The position numbers were made by a program, and so were the translations under genes. Shown piece after piece: positions 9,646 to 21,337 of a stretch of 48,292 nt of DNA; position 1 is the first letter of the stretch, and every line of letters begins with the position of its first letter. Source of the stretch: Deltaproteobacteria bacterium (GTDB lineage Bacteria; Myxococcota_A; Polyangia; JACPQR01); the NCBI GenBank assembly GCA_016190375.1, contig JACPQR010000025.1, forward strand, positions 1 to 48,292. Direction: 5' to 3'. The notes under the pieces were generated by a model. That model ran no database searches and had not been told where the DNA came from. It was given only the letters and a program-made list of their open reading frames with translations.

Positions 9646-11813
9646 GTCGCGAGCCCGGGGGCCAGACCGAGCGCCAGGACCAGGCCGCCGGCCGAGCCGA
9701 CCCGCTCGATCGCCGTCTTCGCCACGAGCGCCCCGAGCGCCTCGTGGTAGCCGAGCTCCTCGGAGAGGACCTGGAGCGAGATGGCATGGCCCGGTGGGAA
9801 GATGAGGTCGAGGGCCGCCTGGACCAGGGGCCGCCGGCACGACGCCACGACCGCCCGGACGCTCTCGAGGTCGGCGCCCATTCCCAGGAGCGCCTCGGCC
9901 ATCGCGTTCGCGCAGAGCTTCATCTGATCGCCGCGGCCGTGCTCGGGCTCGCCCTTGACGCAGAAGGCGAGGAGGCTCGCACGTGGGGTGGCTCCGCGGG
10001 CCCGGGCCCGCGTCTCGTCCTCGAGGACGATCGCGCCCGCACCCTCCGAGTGCGGATCGCGCGTGCCCACCGTGGTCCGCATGCCGAGCGCGGCGCCGAG
10101 CAGCGGGGCCGAAAGCTCGATCGCGCCGGCGACGCAGGAGGCCAGCCGCCCGCTCGCCACCTCGTCCCAGGCGGCGGCGATCGCCAGATCTCCGGATGCG
10201 CCCAGAGCCGCGATCGTCGAGTGGGGCCCCTGCAAGCCGTGGTAGATGCTGGCGTGCGCCGCTTGAGCGGACAGGACTAGGTTGGGGAAGTCCGCCGGCG
10301 GCGCGAGCCGTGGCCCCATCGAGAAGAGGCGCTCCAGGAAGGCAGTCGACTCCTCGAGGGCGCCGAACCCGGAGCCCAGGACCAGGCCGGTCCGCTCGCG
10401 GTCGGCGGGACTGGAAAGACACGCCTGCGCGAGCGCGTCACCCACGGCGACACAGCCCACCTTGGACACGCGGTCCAGCCGCCGCGCGCGCGCCGGGTCG
10501 AGCCGCCCGCGCGGCTCGAACGCCAGCACGCCCGGGCGCTCCGGAACCAGCGCCGAGACGCCGGTCACCACCACGGAGCGGCGGGTGGCGGGACGTCGCT
10601 CGGGCGCCTCGCCGGGCGCGGCAAGGACGAGCGCTGCATCGTTTCCACCGAATCCGAACGAGGTCGAGAGGGCGAAGCGGATCGGGTGCGGCCGGGCCGC
10701 GCCGATCACGTGGTCGAGGTCGCACTCGGGGTCGGGCTCCTCGAGCCCCGCGGTCGGCGGCGCAAAGCCTCCGCGGAGCGCCAGGGCCGTGACGACCGCC
10801 TCGATCGCTCCGGCGGCGCCCAGCGTGTGGCCGAGCTGCCCCTTGCTCGAGGAGACCGGGATCTTCGCGGCGCGCTCGCCGAGCACGTCGTTGAGCGCCC
10901 GCGTCTCCATCGCGTCGTTCAGCCGCGTCCCCGTGCCGTGCGCGTTGACGTAGTCGATGGCCGCGGCGTCGACGCCGGCGTCCTCGAGCGCGAGGCGCAT
11001 CGCCCGCGCCGCCCCTCGCCCCGTCGCGAGCGGGTTCGTGATGTGGTGCGCCTCGCTGCACGACGCATGTCCCGCGAGCACGGCGTAGACGTGGATGCCG
11101 CGCTGCTGCGCGACGTCGAGCGGCTCGAGCACCAGCATCGCGCCGGCCTCGCCGAGCGTCAGACCGGCGCGACGGCGGTCGAAGGGCCGGCAGGGCTGCG
11201 GGTCCACGGCGCCGAGCGAGTTGAACCCGGCGTAGGTCAGCCGGCACAGCGCGTCCGCGCCCCCGGCGATGGCGACCTCGATGCTTCCGCTCTCGATCGC
11301 GCGCATCGCGAGCCCGATGGCGTTGGCGCCGCTCGAGCAGGCGCTGCAGACCGTCACGCGCGGTCCGGTCAGGTCGAGCAGCCGCGCGATCCGATCGGCC
11401 GTCGCGGACAGAGGGTGCGAGACCATCGCGCCGAAGGGCACCCTGACGGTGGAATCGTTCCTCATCCGTCCGAGGAACGTCTCGCTCTCCAGCATCCCGC
11501 CCGTCGTGGCGCCGACGTACAGACCCATCCTCGGCCGCCACCGACCTGGCCAGCTCGAGTCGGCGAGCGCCTCGCGCGCGGCGATCATGCCGAGGACGTC
11601 GCTTCGCGAGCAGTGCCGACGCTCCCGGGCACCGAGGTGATCTTGCGGTCTCAGGTCCCGGACCTGCGCGGCCAGATGGGTCTTGTGGTCGGTCGTGTCG
11701 AACAGGTCGAGCTCGCCGATCCCCGATCGCCCCGAGCGCAGCGCGGCCTCGTGCGCCGCCATCCCCGTCCCGAGGGCCGAGATCGCGCCGAGACCCGTGA
11801 TGGCGATGCGCAC
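9621..11813 (-). CDS. Fused beta-ketoacyl synthase: active KS plus degenerate KS (CLF-like)
   Basis: This 730-residue protein contains two thiolase-fold ketosynthase halves. Residues 1-400 are a complete KS: SACSSG with nucleophile Cys159, HGTGT with His292, and SSSKGQLGHT with Lys324 and His329. Residues about 411-730 repeat the fold (begins RRSVVVTGVSALVPERPG), but where the Cys should be the sequence is AALGASG (Gly538). The HGTGT motif is absent and the Lys/His region reads LSEELGYHEALG. This resembles a KS-chain length factor pair as in type II polyketide or aryl-polyene systems, here as one polypeptide. The GTG start has GGAG about 7 nt upstream and lies 13 nt after the ACP stop. The 3' end overlaps the LolA-like gene. 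The product of the pathway is unknown. Confidence 0.88.
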   Translation of the reverse strand: MRIAITGLGAISALGTGMAAHEAALRSGRSGIGELDLFDTTDHKTHLAAQVRDLRPQDHLGARERRHCSRSDVLGMIAAREALADSSWPGRWRPRMGLYVGATTGGMLESETFLGRMRNDSTVRVPFGAMVSHPLSATADRIARLLDLTGPRVTVCSACSSGANAIGLAMRAIESGSIEVAIAGGADALCRLTYAGFNSLGAVDPQPCRPFDRRRAGLTLGEAGAMLVLEPLDVAQQRGIHVYAVLAGHASCSEAHHITNPLATGRGAARAMRLALEDAGVDAAAIDYVNAHGTGTRLNDAMETRALNDVLGERAAKIPVSSSKGQLGHTLGAAGAIEAVVTALALRGGFAPPTAGLEEPDPECDLDHVIGAARPHPIRFALSTSFGFGGNDAALVLAAPGEAPERRPATRRSVVVTGVSALVPERPGVLAFEPRGRLDPARARRLDRVSKVGCVAVGDALAQACLSSPADRERTGLVLGSGFGALEESTAFLERLFSMGPRLAPPADFPNLVLSAQAAHASIYHGLQGPHSTIAALGASGDLAIAAAWDEVASGRLASCVAGAIELSAPLLGAALGMRTTVGTRDPHSEGAGAIVLEDETRARARGATPRASLLAFCVKGEPEHGRGDQMKLCANAMAEALLGMGADLESVRAVVASCRRPLVQAALDLIFPPGHAISLQVLSEELGYHEALGALVAKTAIERVGSAGGLVLALGLAPGLATCLVFGPV

Positions 11814-11826
11814 CTCTGAGCTCCGG

Positions 11827-12099
11827 CTACTCGTTCGTGCGGATGTACTCTGCGAGCGCGGTCACCGACGCGAAGGCGGTTCGACCCTGGTCCCCGTCCG
11901 GCACCTGGACCCCGAAGCGTTCCTCCACCGCCATCGCGAGCTGGAGCGCGTCGAGCGAGTCGAGGCCCAGACCCTCGCCAAACAGGGGCGCGTCATCCTC
12001 GATCTGCGCTGGCGACATGCCCTCGAGATCGAGCTCCTCGACCAGGGCTTCCTTGATCTTCTGCTTCAGCTCGGCGAGCTCCATGCGTTCCAGGACCAT
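11827..12099 (-). CDS. Acyl carrier protein
   Basis: A 90-residue acidic helical protein with the phosphopantetheine attachment motif GLDSLDALQLAMAVEERFG; the Ser in DSL carries the prosthetic group. It would present acyl chains to the ketosynthase encoded 13 nt downstream. An in-frame ATG 12 nt further in (MELAELKQKIKE) matches the usual ACP start better, and neither ATG has a strong Shine-Dalgarno, so the true N-terminus may be four residues shorter. It lies 36 nt downstream of the zinc-ribbon membrane protein gene on the same strand. Confidence 0.93.
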   Translation of the reverse strand: MVLERMELAELKQKIKEALVEELDLEGMSPAQIEDDAPLFGEGLGLDSLDALQLAMAVEERFGVQVPDGDQGRTAFASVTALAEYIRTNE

Positions 12100-12135
12100 G
12101 GAACTACCATCTTTCGGCCGTCCTCGGCAACGGAG

Positions 12136-13239
12136 CTAAAGCGCTCCGTCCATGCGGAGGTCGGCGCGGCAGTGGGGGCAGGCGTGGCGCGTCGCGCCGA
12201 TCGGGATCGAGAGCGGCGCACCGCAGCTAGTGCACTGGATCTCGGGCCGCGAGACGTCGATGGTGTGACCGCAGGACTCGCAGACCACGCGCTCTGCGCG
12301 TGCCACGACGGGTGACGGCTGCCCGCACGAACCGCAGTGGCGATCGGTCGTATCGACGGGCGTGAGCGGGACGTACTCGCCGCCGAGGCCCATCTCGCGG
12401 ATCAACGCTTCCTGATCGGGCTCTGCGAGATAGGGGAGCCACCCCTGCACGAACGCCGACGACGCGATTCCATCGATGATGGCCCTGGTCGGCTGGTCGG
12501 GGTGCCGGTCGAGATGAGGCTCGGAGAGCTGCGAGCTCCGCTCGAGGAATGCCTTGAAGCTCGCCACCAGGGCCTGGAAGCTCTGCCTCTCCACGCGGCG
12601 CGGCGTGCCGAAGCCCCCGGACCACCGCAGGCCGCGCACCGCGCCGTCCATGGCTGCCTGGCGGGCCTGCGCCTCGGGATCGAAGGCCGCGTCGAGGTAG
12701 GTCGCGACGGTGTAGTCGAGGATCGCGGCGCGATACGCCGGATCGCCCAGGCGCGGCGAGTAGGACGCGGGGCAGGCGCGCATGTGCATGTCGAAGAGCT
12801 GCGCCAGCGTCTGGCGGTAGGTCTCGCGATCGCGGGCGACCTTGGCCCGTGCTTGCACCGGCGCGACCTGCGCTCGCAACCGTTCGTACTCCGGGCCAGG
12901 CATCGCCGACGCCGCGGTGGTGATCGACACGCGGAAGTCCCAGTCGACGAGCGTTCCGCAGTAGTCGCAGTACAGGTACGCCGTCCTCGAAGGGCGCTGC
13001 TTCGACGCCCCGCAGTTGCGGCAGACAGCCTTCTTGATCTGCTGCGCGCCGCCCTGGGGCGTCGGCGGCTGCAGGAGCCCCATCTGCCCCGGCACCGCGA
13101 TAACGAGCTGGCCGCCGCCCATCGTCGCCTTGCGAATGAAGACCGCGAGCCCGATCGCGATCGCCACCGTCACGAGCACGCCCACGACGGCGATGATGGT
13201 GGTCCACAGGTACATGCTGCCGAACGGGTCGTAGCCCAT
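12136..13239 (-). CDS. Membrane-anchored protein with three zinc ribbons
   Basis: The 367-residue protein starts MGYDPFGSMYLWTTIIAVVG and has one transmembrane segment at about 9-35. A first CxxC pair follows (CRNCG ... CDYCG) near residues 75-97. A helical domain of about 170 residues (TYRQTLAQLFDMHMRACP onward) resembles none I can name. The C-terminus holds two more CxxC pairs: CGSCG ... CESCG, and CTSCG ... CPHC. Four-Cys zinc ribbons often serve protein contacts or metal-dependent folding. I chose ATG 13239, preceded by GAGGA, over a longer frame without a Shine-Dalgarno. It sits 36 nt upstream of the ACP gene; whether it belongs to that pathway is open. Confidence 0.8.
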   Translation of the reverse strand: MGYDPFGSMYLWTTIIAVVGVLVTVAIAIGLAVFIRKATMGGGQLVIAVPGQMGLLQPPTPQGGAQQIKKAVCRNCGASKQRPSRTAYLYCDYCGTLVDWDFRVSITTAASAMPGPEYERLRAQVAPVQARAKVARDRETYRQTLAQLFDMHMRACPASYSPRLGDPAYRAAILDYTVATYLDAAFDPEAQARQAAMDGAVRGLRWSGGFGTPRRVERQSFQALVASFKAFLERSSQLSEPHLDRHPDQPTRAIIDGIASSAFVQGWLPYLAEPDQEALIREMGLGGEYVPLTPVDTTDRHCGSCGQPSPVVARAERVVCESCGHTIDVSRPEIQCTSCGAPLSIPIGATRHACPHCRADLRMDGAL

Positions 13240-13345
13240 GGTGCTACTTCCTCGCGCACCCGGCCGTGCGCCGCAAGCCAAAAGAGCGACCGCGCTCTCG
13301 CGCCGCGTCGCGCCGGCCGTTTCCCGCGACCCGGTCCGAGCGTCT

Positions 13346-14431
13346 TCAAATGAGCCGGCTTGTCCGCAAGGCCTCGGCCAGCGGATGCCCGAGCCCCTGG
13401 ACCGCGGCGGCCGCGACCTCGCCGAGGGCGAGACCGCAGCTCATTCCGCGGCCGCCGAGGCCGGCGATCCACGTGAGGCCGCGAACGCGGGGATCGGGGC
13501 CTGCGACACACGTGCGGTCGGACGCGAAGGAGCGGACGCAGGCCCACGCCCTGAGCACCCGCGCCGTCGCGAGTGCCGGAGCCGCGCGCGAGAGGCGCTC
13601 CGCGAGGCGAGCGAGCACGTCGGGCGAGGTGGGCGGGTCTTCAGGGGGCCAGCGGTCCTCGTCGCAAGGACTGGCCAAGAGACCCCCGGCCTCGGGGCGA
13701 AAGTACACCTCGGGGTCGAGGCTCCACGCCACGGGGGCCGGGGCTTGCTCGCTCCTCGACAGGAGCGCCAGGTGGCGCCTGTAGGGCTCGATGGGCAAGG
13801 GAGCCCCGCAGGTCGCACCGAGGTCGCCAGCCCAGGCGCCCACGGCCAGCACCACGCCGGGAGCTGCCAGCTCGGCGCCGTCGTCGAGTCGGACGCCCTG
13901 GACGCGATCACCGCCCTGCAGGAGTCGGCCGACGGCGGTGCCTGTCAGAATCGTCCCGCCGGCCTCACGCGTGCGCCGCGCGAGGCTCATCGCCAGGCCG
14001 TGAACGTCGAGGACTCCGTCGCCGGGCACGAACAGTCCCGCACCGCCAGGACCACCCGCCAGCGCCGGGACGAGCGAGCGCACGGCTCGCGAGTCCACGG
14101 GCTCGCCGGAAACGCCGAAGCGCCGCGCGAGATTCAGAAGGGGCTCGAGCATCTCTCGCCCGCCGACGAACAGCGCTCCGGTCGGCCGGAGCAGCCGATC
14201 CCCGTCGTCCAGCTCGCCGAGGAGCTCGCGGGTGCGCAACGCGAGCTGGACGCTGCCGACGCCGCCATCGAGCTGGCGGAAGATCGCCGCGTTCCTGCCG
14301 GAGGCGTGCGATGCGAGGATCTTCTCGCGCTCGATCAGGCAGACGTTGCTGGTACCGGATCGGGTGAGGTGCCACGCAGTCGCCAACCCCGCGATCCCTC
14401 CCCCGACCACGAGCACGTCGAAGCTCTGCAC
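13346..14431 (-). CDS. FAD-dependent amino acid oxidase/dehydrogenase (DAO family)
   Basis: A 361-residue flavoprotein starting at GTG 14431 (AGGAAG about 8 nt upstream). The N-terminus VQSFDVLVVGGGIAGLATAW is the Rossmann GxGxxG dinucleotide-binding fold. SHASGRNAAIFRQ and the C-terminal WIAGLGGRGMSCG with RSFASDRTCVAGPDP fit the D-amino-acid oxidase/glycine oxidase/sarcosine oxidase family. It probably oxidises an amine or amino acid; the substrate cannot be read from the sequence. A longer reading frame upstream would run into the promoter and start of the divergent lipoprotein gene at 14565, so the GTG is preferred. It lies 106 nt upstream of the zinc-ribbon gene. Confidence 0.88.
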   Translation of the reverse strand: MQSFDVLVVGGGIAGLATAWHLTRSGTSNVCLIEREKILASHASGRNAAIFRQLDGGVGSVQLALRTRELLGELDDGDRLLRPTGALFVGGREMLEPLLNLARRFGVSGEPVDSRAVRSLVPALAGGPGGAGLFVPGDGVLDVHGLAMSLARRTREAGGTILTGTAVGRLLQGGDRVQGVRLDDGAELAAPGVVLAVGAWAGDLGATCGAPLPIEPYRRHLALLSRSEQAPAPVAWSLDPEVYFRPEAGGLLASPCDEDRWPPEDPPTSPDVLARLAERLSRAAPALATARVLRAWACVRSFASDRTCVAGPDPRVRGLTWIAGLGGRGMSCGLALGEVAAAAVQGLGHPLAEALRTSRLI

Positions 14432-14564
14432 GACCGGCTTCCTATCACACTTGCGCGTCACCGGAGCCACGCCAGAACGGCGCGTTTCCGCGGGAGATCC
14501 GCGATTTCTGCGGCCGGCACGGCGGGTGCAGCGAGTCGATCCGTTCGACAGACGGAGGTCGCCC

Positions 14565-15161
14565 ATGAGGAATCTCGGGATCGCGGTGGTCATCTTGCTT
14601 GCGGGTTGCTCGAACGGTGGAAGCCGTGGCGGCGAGGATCGCCGTCACGACGTGCCGTCGGCGAAGGTCGAGACTCCATCGTCCCAGGTCGCTGCGGAGC
14701 GGTCCGCCGCGCCTGCTGCGTCGACCGCCCCGGCGCCGACCCCCGCAGCGCTGCCAGTGACCGCGAGCGCGACGACCGCGCCGCCCCCGTCGGCCGCGCC
14801 GGCGGCAGGCGCCTCGACGCTCGAGGTCGTCGACGCGACGTTCACGCACGGCGTCGAACGGCGCGCGCCCATCGATCGTGTCTCCGAGCTGAGGGTCGGC
14901 GAGCGGGTGACCTACCTGGTCGTCATCAAGAACCCGGGCCCGGCGACGGACATCGCTCTCGAGTGGGTGCGCGACGGTCGCGTGGTCGGCCGCCAGTCAC
15001 TCGAGGTCGGAACCTCCAGGGCGTGGAGGACCTGGGCCTTGCGCAGCGTCGTCGGTCGCGACGCGGCCACCGGCATCGACGTCCGCGTGGTGGACGCCGA
15101 CGGCAACGTGATTCACGCCGACCATGCCCGCGTGACCCCGACCTCCGTGCCCACCGCGTGA
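14565..15161 (+). CDS. DUF2914-like lipoprotein
   Basis: A 198-residue lipoprotein with signal MRNLGIAVVILLAGC (Cys15), an Ala/Pro/Thr-rich linker (about 30-80), then a compact beta domain. That domain reads RVSELRVGERVTYLVVIKNP, LEWVRDGRVVGRQSLEVG, SRAWRTWALR, IDVRVVDADGNVIH. This matches the DUF2914 pattern (DG-x-x-V, WRT, VvdadG), a small envelope domain of unknown function. GGAGG lies 7 nt before the ATG. It is divergent from the FAD oxidoreductase, sharing a 133-bp intergenic region, and is followed by a structured repeat region. Confidence 0.82.
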   Translation: MRNLGIAVVILLAGCSNGGSRGGEDRRHDVPSAKVETPSSQVAAERSAAPAASTAPAPTPAALPVTASATTAPPPSAAPAAGASTLEVVDATFTHGVERRAPIDRVSELRVGERVTYLVVIKNPGPATDIALEWVRDGRVVGRQSLEVGTSRAWRTWALRSVVGRDAATGIDVRVVDADGNVIHADHARVTPTSVPTA

Positions 15162-15402
15162 GCCAGCCCCGTTCGTGAGCTCAACCCCGTCCCCGTTCGT
15201 GAACTTGTTAACCCCGTCCCGCCCGTCCCGTCCGTCCCGCCCGTCCCGTCCCCGTTCGTGAACGTGTTCCAGATATCGCGCCCGGCCAGGGCGCCCTCCT
15301 TGCACGTCCCCGAGCCCGCGCTGGACGTGCCCGTGGGTTCGTGAGTGGCCGGGCTCGGGAACTTGTTAACCCCGTCCCGCCCGTCCACAATCGAAGCTCG
15401 CG
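15162..15402. repeat. Structured GTTCGTGAAC / CCCGTCC repeat region
   Basis: The space between the DUF2914-like gene and the FIST gene is made of repeats. GTTCGTGA occurs at 15171, 15195, 15254 and 15337, usually as the palindrome GTTCGTGAAC. A 28-bp unit containing GAACTTGTTAACCCCG is present twice, identical, at 15201-15228 and 15359-15386. Tandem CCCGTCC-type units fill 15214-15252. Two inverted repeats overlap inside: GCACGTCC/GGACGTGC (15302-15330) and CCCGAGCCCG/CGGGCTCGGG (15309-15359). They share bases, so only one can form at a time. No gene is supported here; the minus-strand reading frame through it is low-complexity Gly/Thr/Asn sequence. Confidence 0.75.
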
Positions 15403-16536
15403 ATGATTTGTGCGGGCATCGGCCTCGGCAGGGGCTTTCCGACGGGCGCGGCTGCCTCTCAGGCCGCCACGGCCGCCATGCGAGGGTGCGGAGGCCCGGC
15501 CGCCGACCTGGTCGTCGTCTTCGCGACGTCCGAGCACTTCGACGACGAGCACGCCCTGGTCGGCCCACTCGTCGCCGCCACGCGCGCCCGAGCGCTCGTC
15601 GGCTGCAGCGCCTCGGGTGTGATCGCCGGCACGGAGGAGGTCGAGCACGAGTCGGCGATCGCCGTCCTGGCGGTGAGCGGCATCAGGGCGAGCTCGTTCA
15701 TCGAAGCGGATGCGGCGACCCGCGCGCCGGAGATCGGAGCGGCGCTCCGTGCCGCGGCCGACGGGGCGGACGCGCTGCTCGTCCTGCCCGACGCGTTGAG
15801 CTTCAAGCCGCATGCGCTCCTCTCGCCGCTCGCCGGCGCAACCGCTACCGTGGTCGGCGCCGCCTCCTCGGGTGTGGGCCCGGGCCCGATGACCTGGCAG
15901 ATCGGCGGAGGCCGGGTCGTCGGGCGAGCGGTCGCGGCCGCGCGGATCGAGGGCGTCCGGGTCTCGGTGGGGGTCACACACGCGGCGCGGCCCATCGGAC
16001 CGTCCTTCCGGATCACCTCGGGCGAACGAAACCTCCTGCGCCGGCTCGGAGACCAGACGGCGGTCGATGCGTTCCGTTCGGCCCTGCCGCCCGCGCTCGG
16101 GCAGGACGTGCTCCGGGCAGCGAGCGGGATGATGGTCGCCGTGGGCGAGTGCGTCGGGCGGTCCGGTCACGTGATGCGCGCCATCGTCGGAATCGACGTG
16201 GCGAGCGGCGCCATCGCGCTAGGGTCGCCCGTGCCGGATGGGTCCCTGGTGCGCTTCGCGGTTCGTGATCCCGAGGGCGCGCGCCAGGATCTCTCGGCCA
16301 TGTTGAAGGAGCTGGCGGGCGAGCTCGGTGGAGCCCGCGCGGCCTTCGGCCTCTACTTCGACTGCACGGGCCGCGGCGAGGGTCTGCACGGGCTGCCCGG
16401 AATCGACACGGCCTACATCCAGGGCGCGCTCGGCGACTTCCCGCTCCTCGGACTCTTCGGAGGCGCGGAGATCGGACCGACGGCACGCGGGCCCGACGTT
16501 CACCAGCTCTCGGGCATCCTGACGCTGTTCCGCTGA
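15403..16536 (+). CDS. FIST domain sensory protein
   Basis: The 377-residue soluble protein carries both FIST parts. FIST_N (about 20-210) includes ADLVVVFATSEHFDD, VGCSASGVIAG and VVGAASSGVGPGPM. FIST_C (about 215-370) ends with LPGIDTAYIQGALGDFPLLG and LFGGAEIGPT. FIST domains are thought to bind small ligands such as amino acids in signal transduction and often accompany kinases, cyclases or chemoreceptors. Here it stands alone as a cytoplasmic protein, 34 nt upstream of a giant Ser/Thr kinase. The stop codon lies within a good -35 for that next gene. Confidence 0.92.
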   Translation: MICAGIGLGRGFPTGAAASQAATAAMRGCGGPAADLVVVFATSEHFDDEHALVGPLVAATRARALVGCSASGVIAGTEEVEHESAIAVLAVSGIRASSFIEADAATRAPEIGAALRAAADGADALLVLPDALSFKPHALLSPLAGATATVVGAASSGVGPGPMTWQIGGGRVVGRAVAAARIEGVRVSVGVTHAARPIGPSFRITSGERNLLRRLGDQTAVDAFRSALPPALGQDVLRAASGMMVAVGECVGRSGHVMRAIVGIDVASGAIALGSPVPDGSLVRFAVRDPEGARQDLSAMLKELAGELGGARAAFGLYFDCTGRGEGLHGLPGIDTAYIQGALGDFPLLGLFGGAEIGPTARGPDVHQLSGILTLFR

Positions 16537-16562
16537 CGACGGCCCGTGTACGAGGTTAGACT
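16533..16562 (+). promoter_or_regulatory. Candidate promoter CTGACG-N18-TAGACT, nearly leaderless
   Basis: A -35-like CTGACG (16533-16538, overlapping the FIST stop) and a -10-like TAGACT (16557-16562) are 18 nt apart. The TTG start of the kinase follows 8 nt after the -10, so the transcript would have almost no leader. No Shine-Dalgarno stands at the right distance from that TTG, which fits. Confidence 0.4.
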
Positions 16563-16570
16563 CACGGGCG

Positions 16571-20437
<3,867 letters not shown>

Positions 20438-20449
20438 GATGCGGGCGAC

Positions 20450-21325
20450 ATGAGCTCGACTCGAGTGATCGGAGTCCTCTGTGCGGTGCTTGCAGGCACG
20501 GGCTGCGGCGACGACGACGACGATGCCGTGCATGCCGAGGCCTCGATCGGATCGGAGGGCGGATCTCTGACCTCCGCCGATGGCCGCGCCACGCTCGCCA
20601 TCCCTGCTGGCGCGCTGGCCGAGGACAGGGATTTCACGATCGACGCCGAGGGAGAGGAACCGCCGATGGAGCTCGTCGGCGTGAGCTACTCCTTCGGCCC
20701 CCAGGGAAGCTTCGACGAGCTCGCCCACGTGGCGCTCGGCTACGACGGCCTCGCCTCACCCACAGCGCCGCGCGAGCTCCGCGTCGCGTACTCCGCGGAC
20801 AACGTCACCTGGAGCTGCATCGCCCACGCGCAGCGCGACGACGAGAGCCTTTGGGCGATGACGAATCACCTCTCGATCTTCGCGGTCGTGAAACTGACCT
20901 GCGAGTCGCACGCGGACTGCCCCGCGCCCGAGAGGTGCGTCGATGACAGGTGCGGCATTCCCTGCCGCGACGACAGGGACTGCCCTGGCCCGATGGCCTG
21001 CGATGACGGGGTCTGCGCGTGGGATTCCTGCGAGAATGGCGAGGGCTGCGACGACCTCGAGACGGATCGCCAGTGCACGGCCGGCCAGGGCGAGGGTCCG
21101 GGCATCTGCTACTTCCCCTGCTCCGCTCCGGAGGGTGAGGCCTGCGGCGACAACGACCGGCAGTTCGCGTGCACGAGTGGAGGAGACTGCAGCCTGGTCG
21201 AGCCCTGCAGCGATGACGGCTACTGCAACGACATCGAGGCCGGCAAGATCTGCTACGAGGGCTGGTGCATCGTCCCCGAGTGGGGATGCGATTGCGGCGA
21301 GGCGGACTGCCCCTGCACCGGGTGA
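20450..21325 (+). CDS. Cys-rich lipoprotein with ZU5-like domain
   Basis: A 291-residue lipoprotein: signal ending AGTGC (Cys19) followed by an Asp run. Residues about 30-140 look like a ZU5-type beta domain (IGSEGGSLTSADGRATLAIP, then AGAL). The C-terminal 150 residues are packed with Cys pairs in short repeats such as CESHADCPAPERCVDDRCG and CRDDRDCPGPMACDDGVC, the dickkopf/EB-like spacing common in myxobacterial surface proteins, presumably disulfide-bonded. The start lies 12 nt after the kinase stop. Function unknown; display on the outer surface is an inference. Confidence 0.85.
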   Translation: MSSTRVIGVLCAVLAGTGCGDDDDDAVHAEASIGSEGGSLTSADGRATLAIPAGALAEDRDFTIDAEGEEPPMELVGVSYSFGPQGSFDELAHVALGYDGLASPTAPRELRVAYSADNVTWSCIAHAQRDDESLWAMTNHLSIFAVVKLTCESHADCPAPERCVDDRCGIPCRDDRDCPGPMACDDGVCAWDSCENGEGCDDLETDRQCTAGQGEGPGICYFPCSAPEGEACGDNDRQFACTSGGDCSLVEPCSDDGYCNDIEAGKICYEGWCIVPEWGCDCGEADCPCTG

Positions 21326-21337
21326 CGAGCTTCGCGA

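Noticed and set aside
15162..15402. CRISPR array
   Set aside because: Repeat spacing is irregular, units are of unequal length, parts are simple CCCGTCC tandems, and there are no cas genes.
15113..15568. Minus-strand 151-codon gene through the repeat region
   Set aside because: Its Gly/Thr/Asn repeats come from the DNA repeats, and it overlaps both the DUF2914-like and FIST genes, which are well supported.
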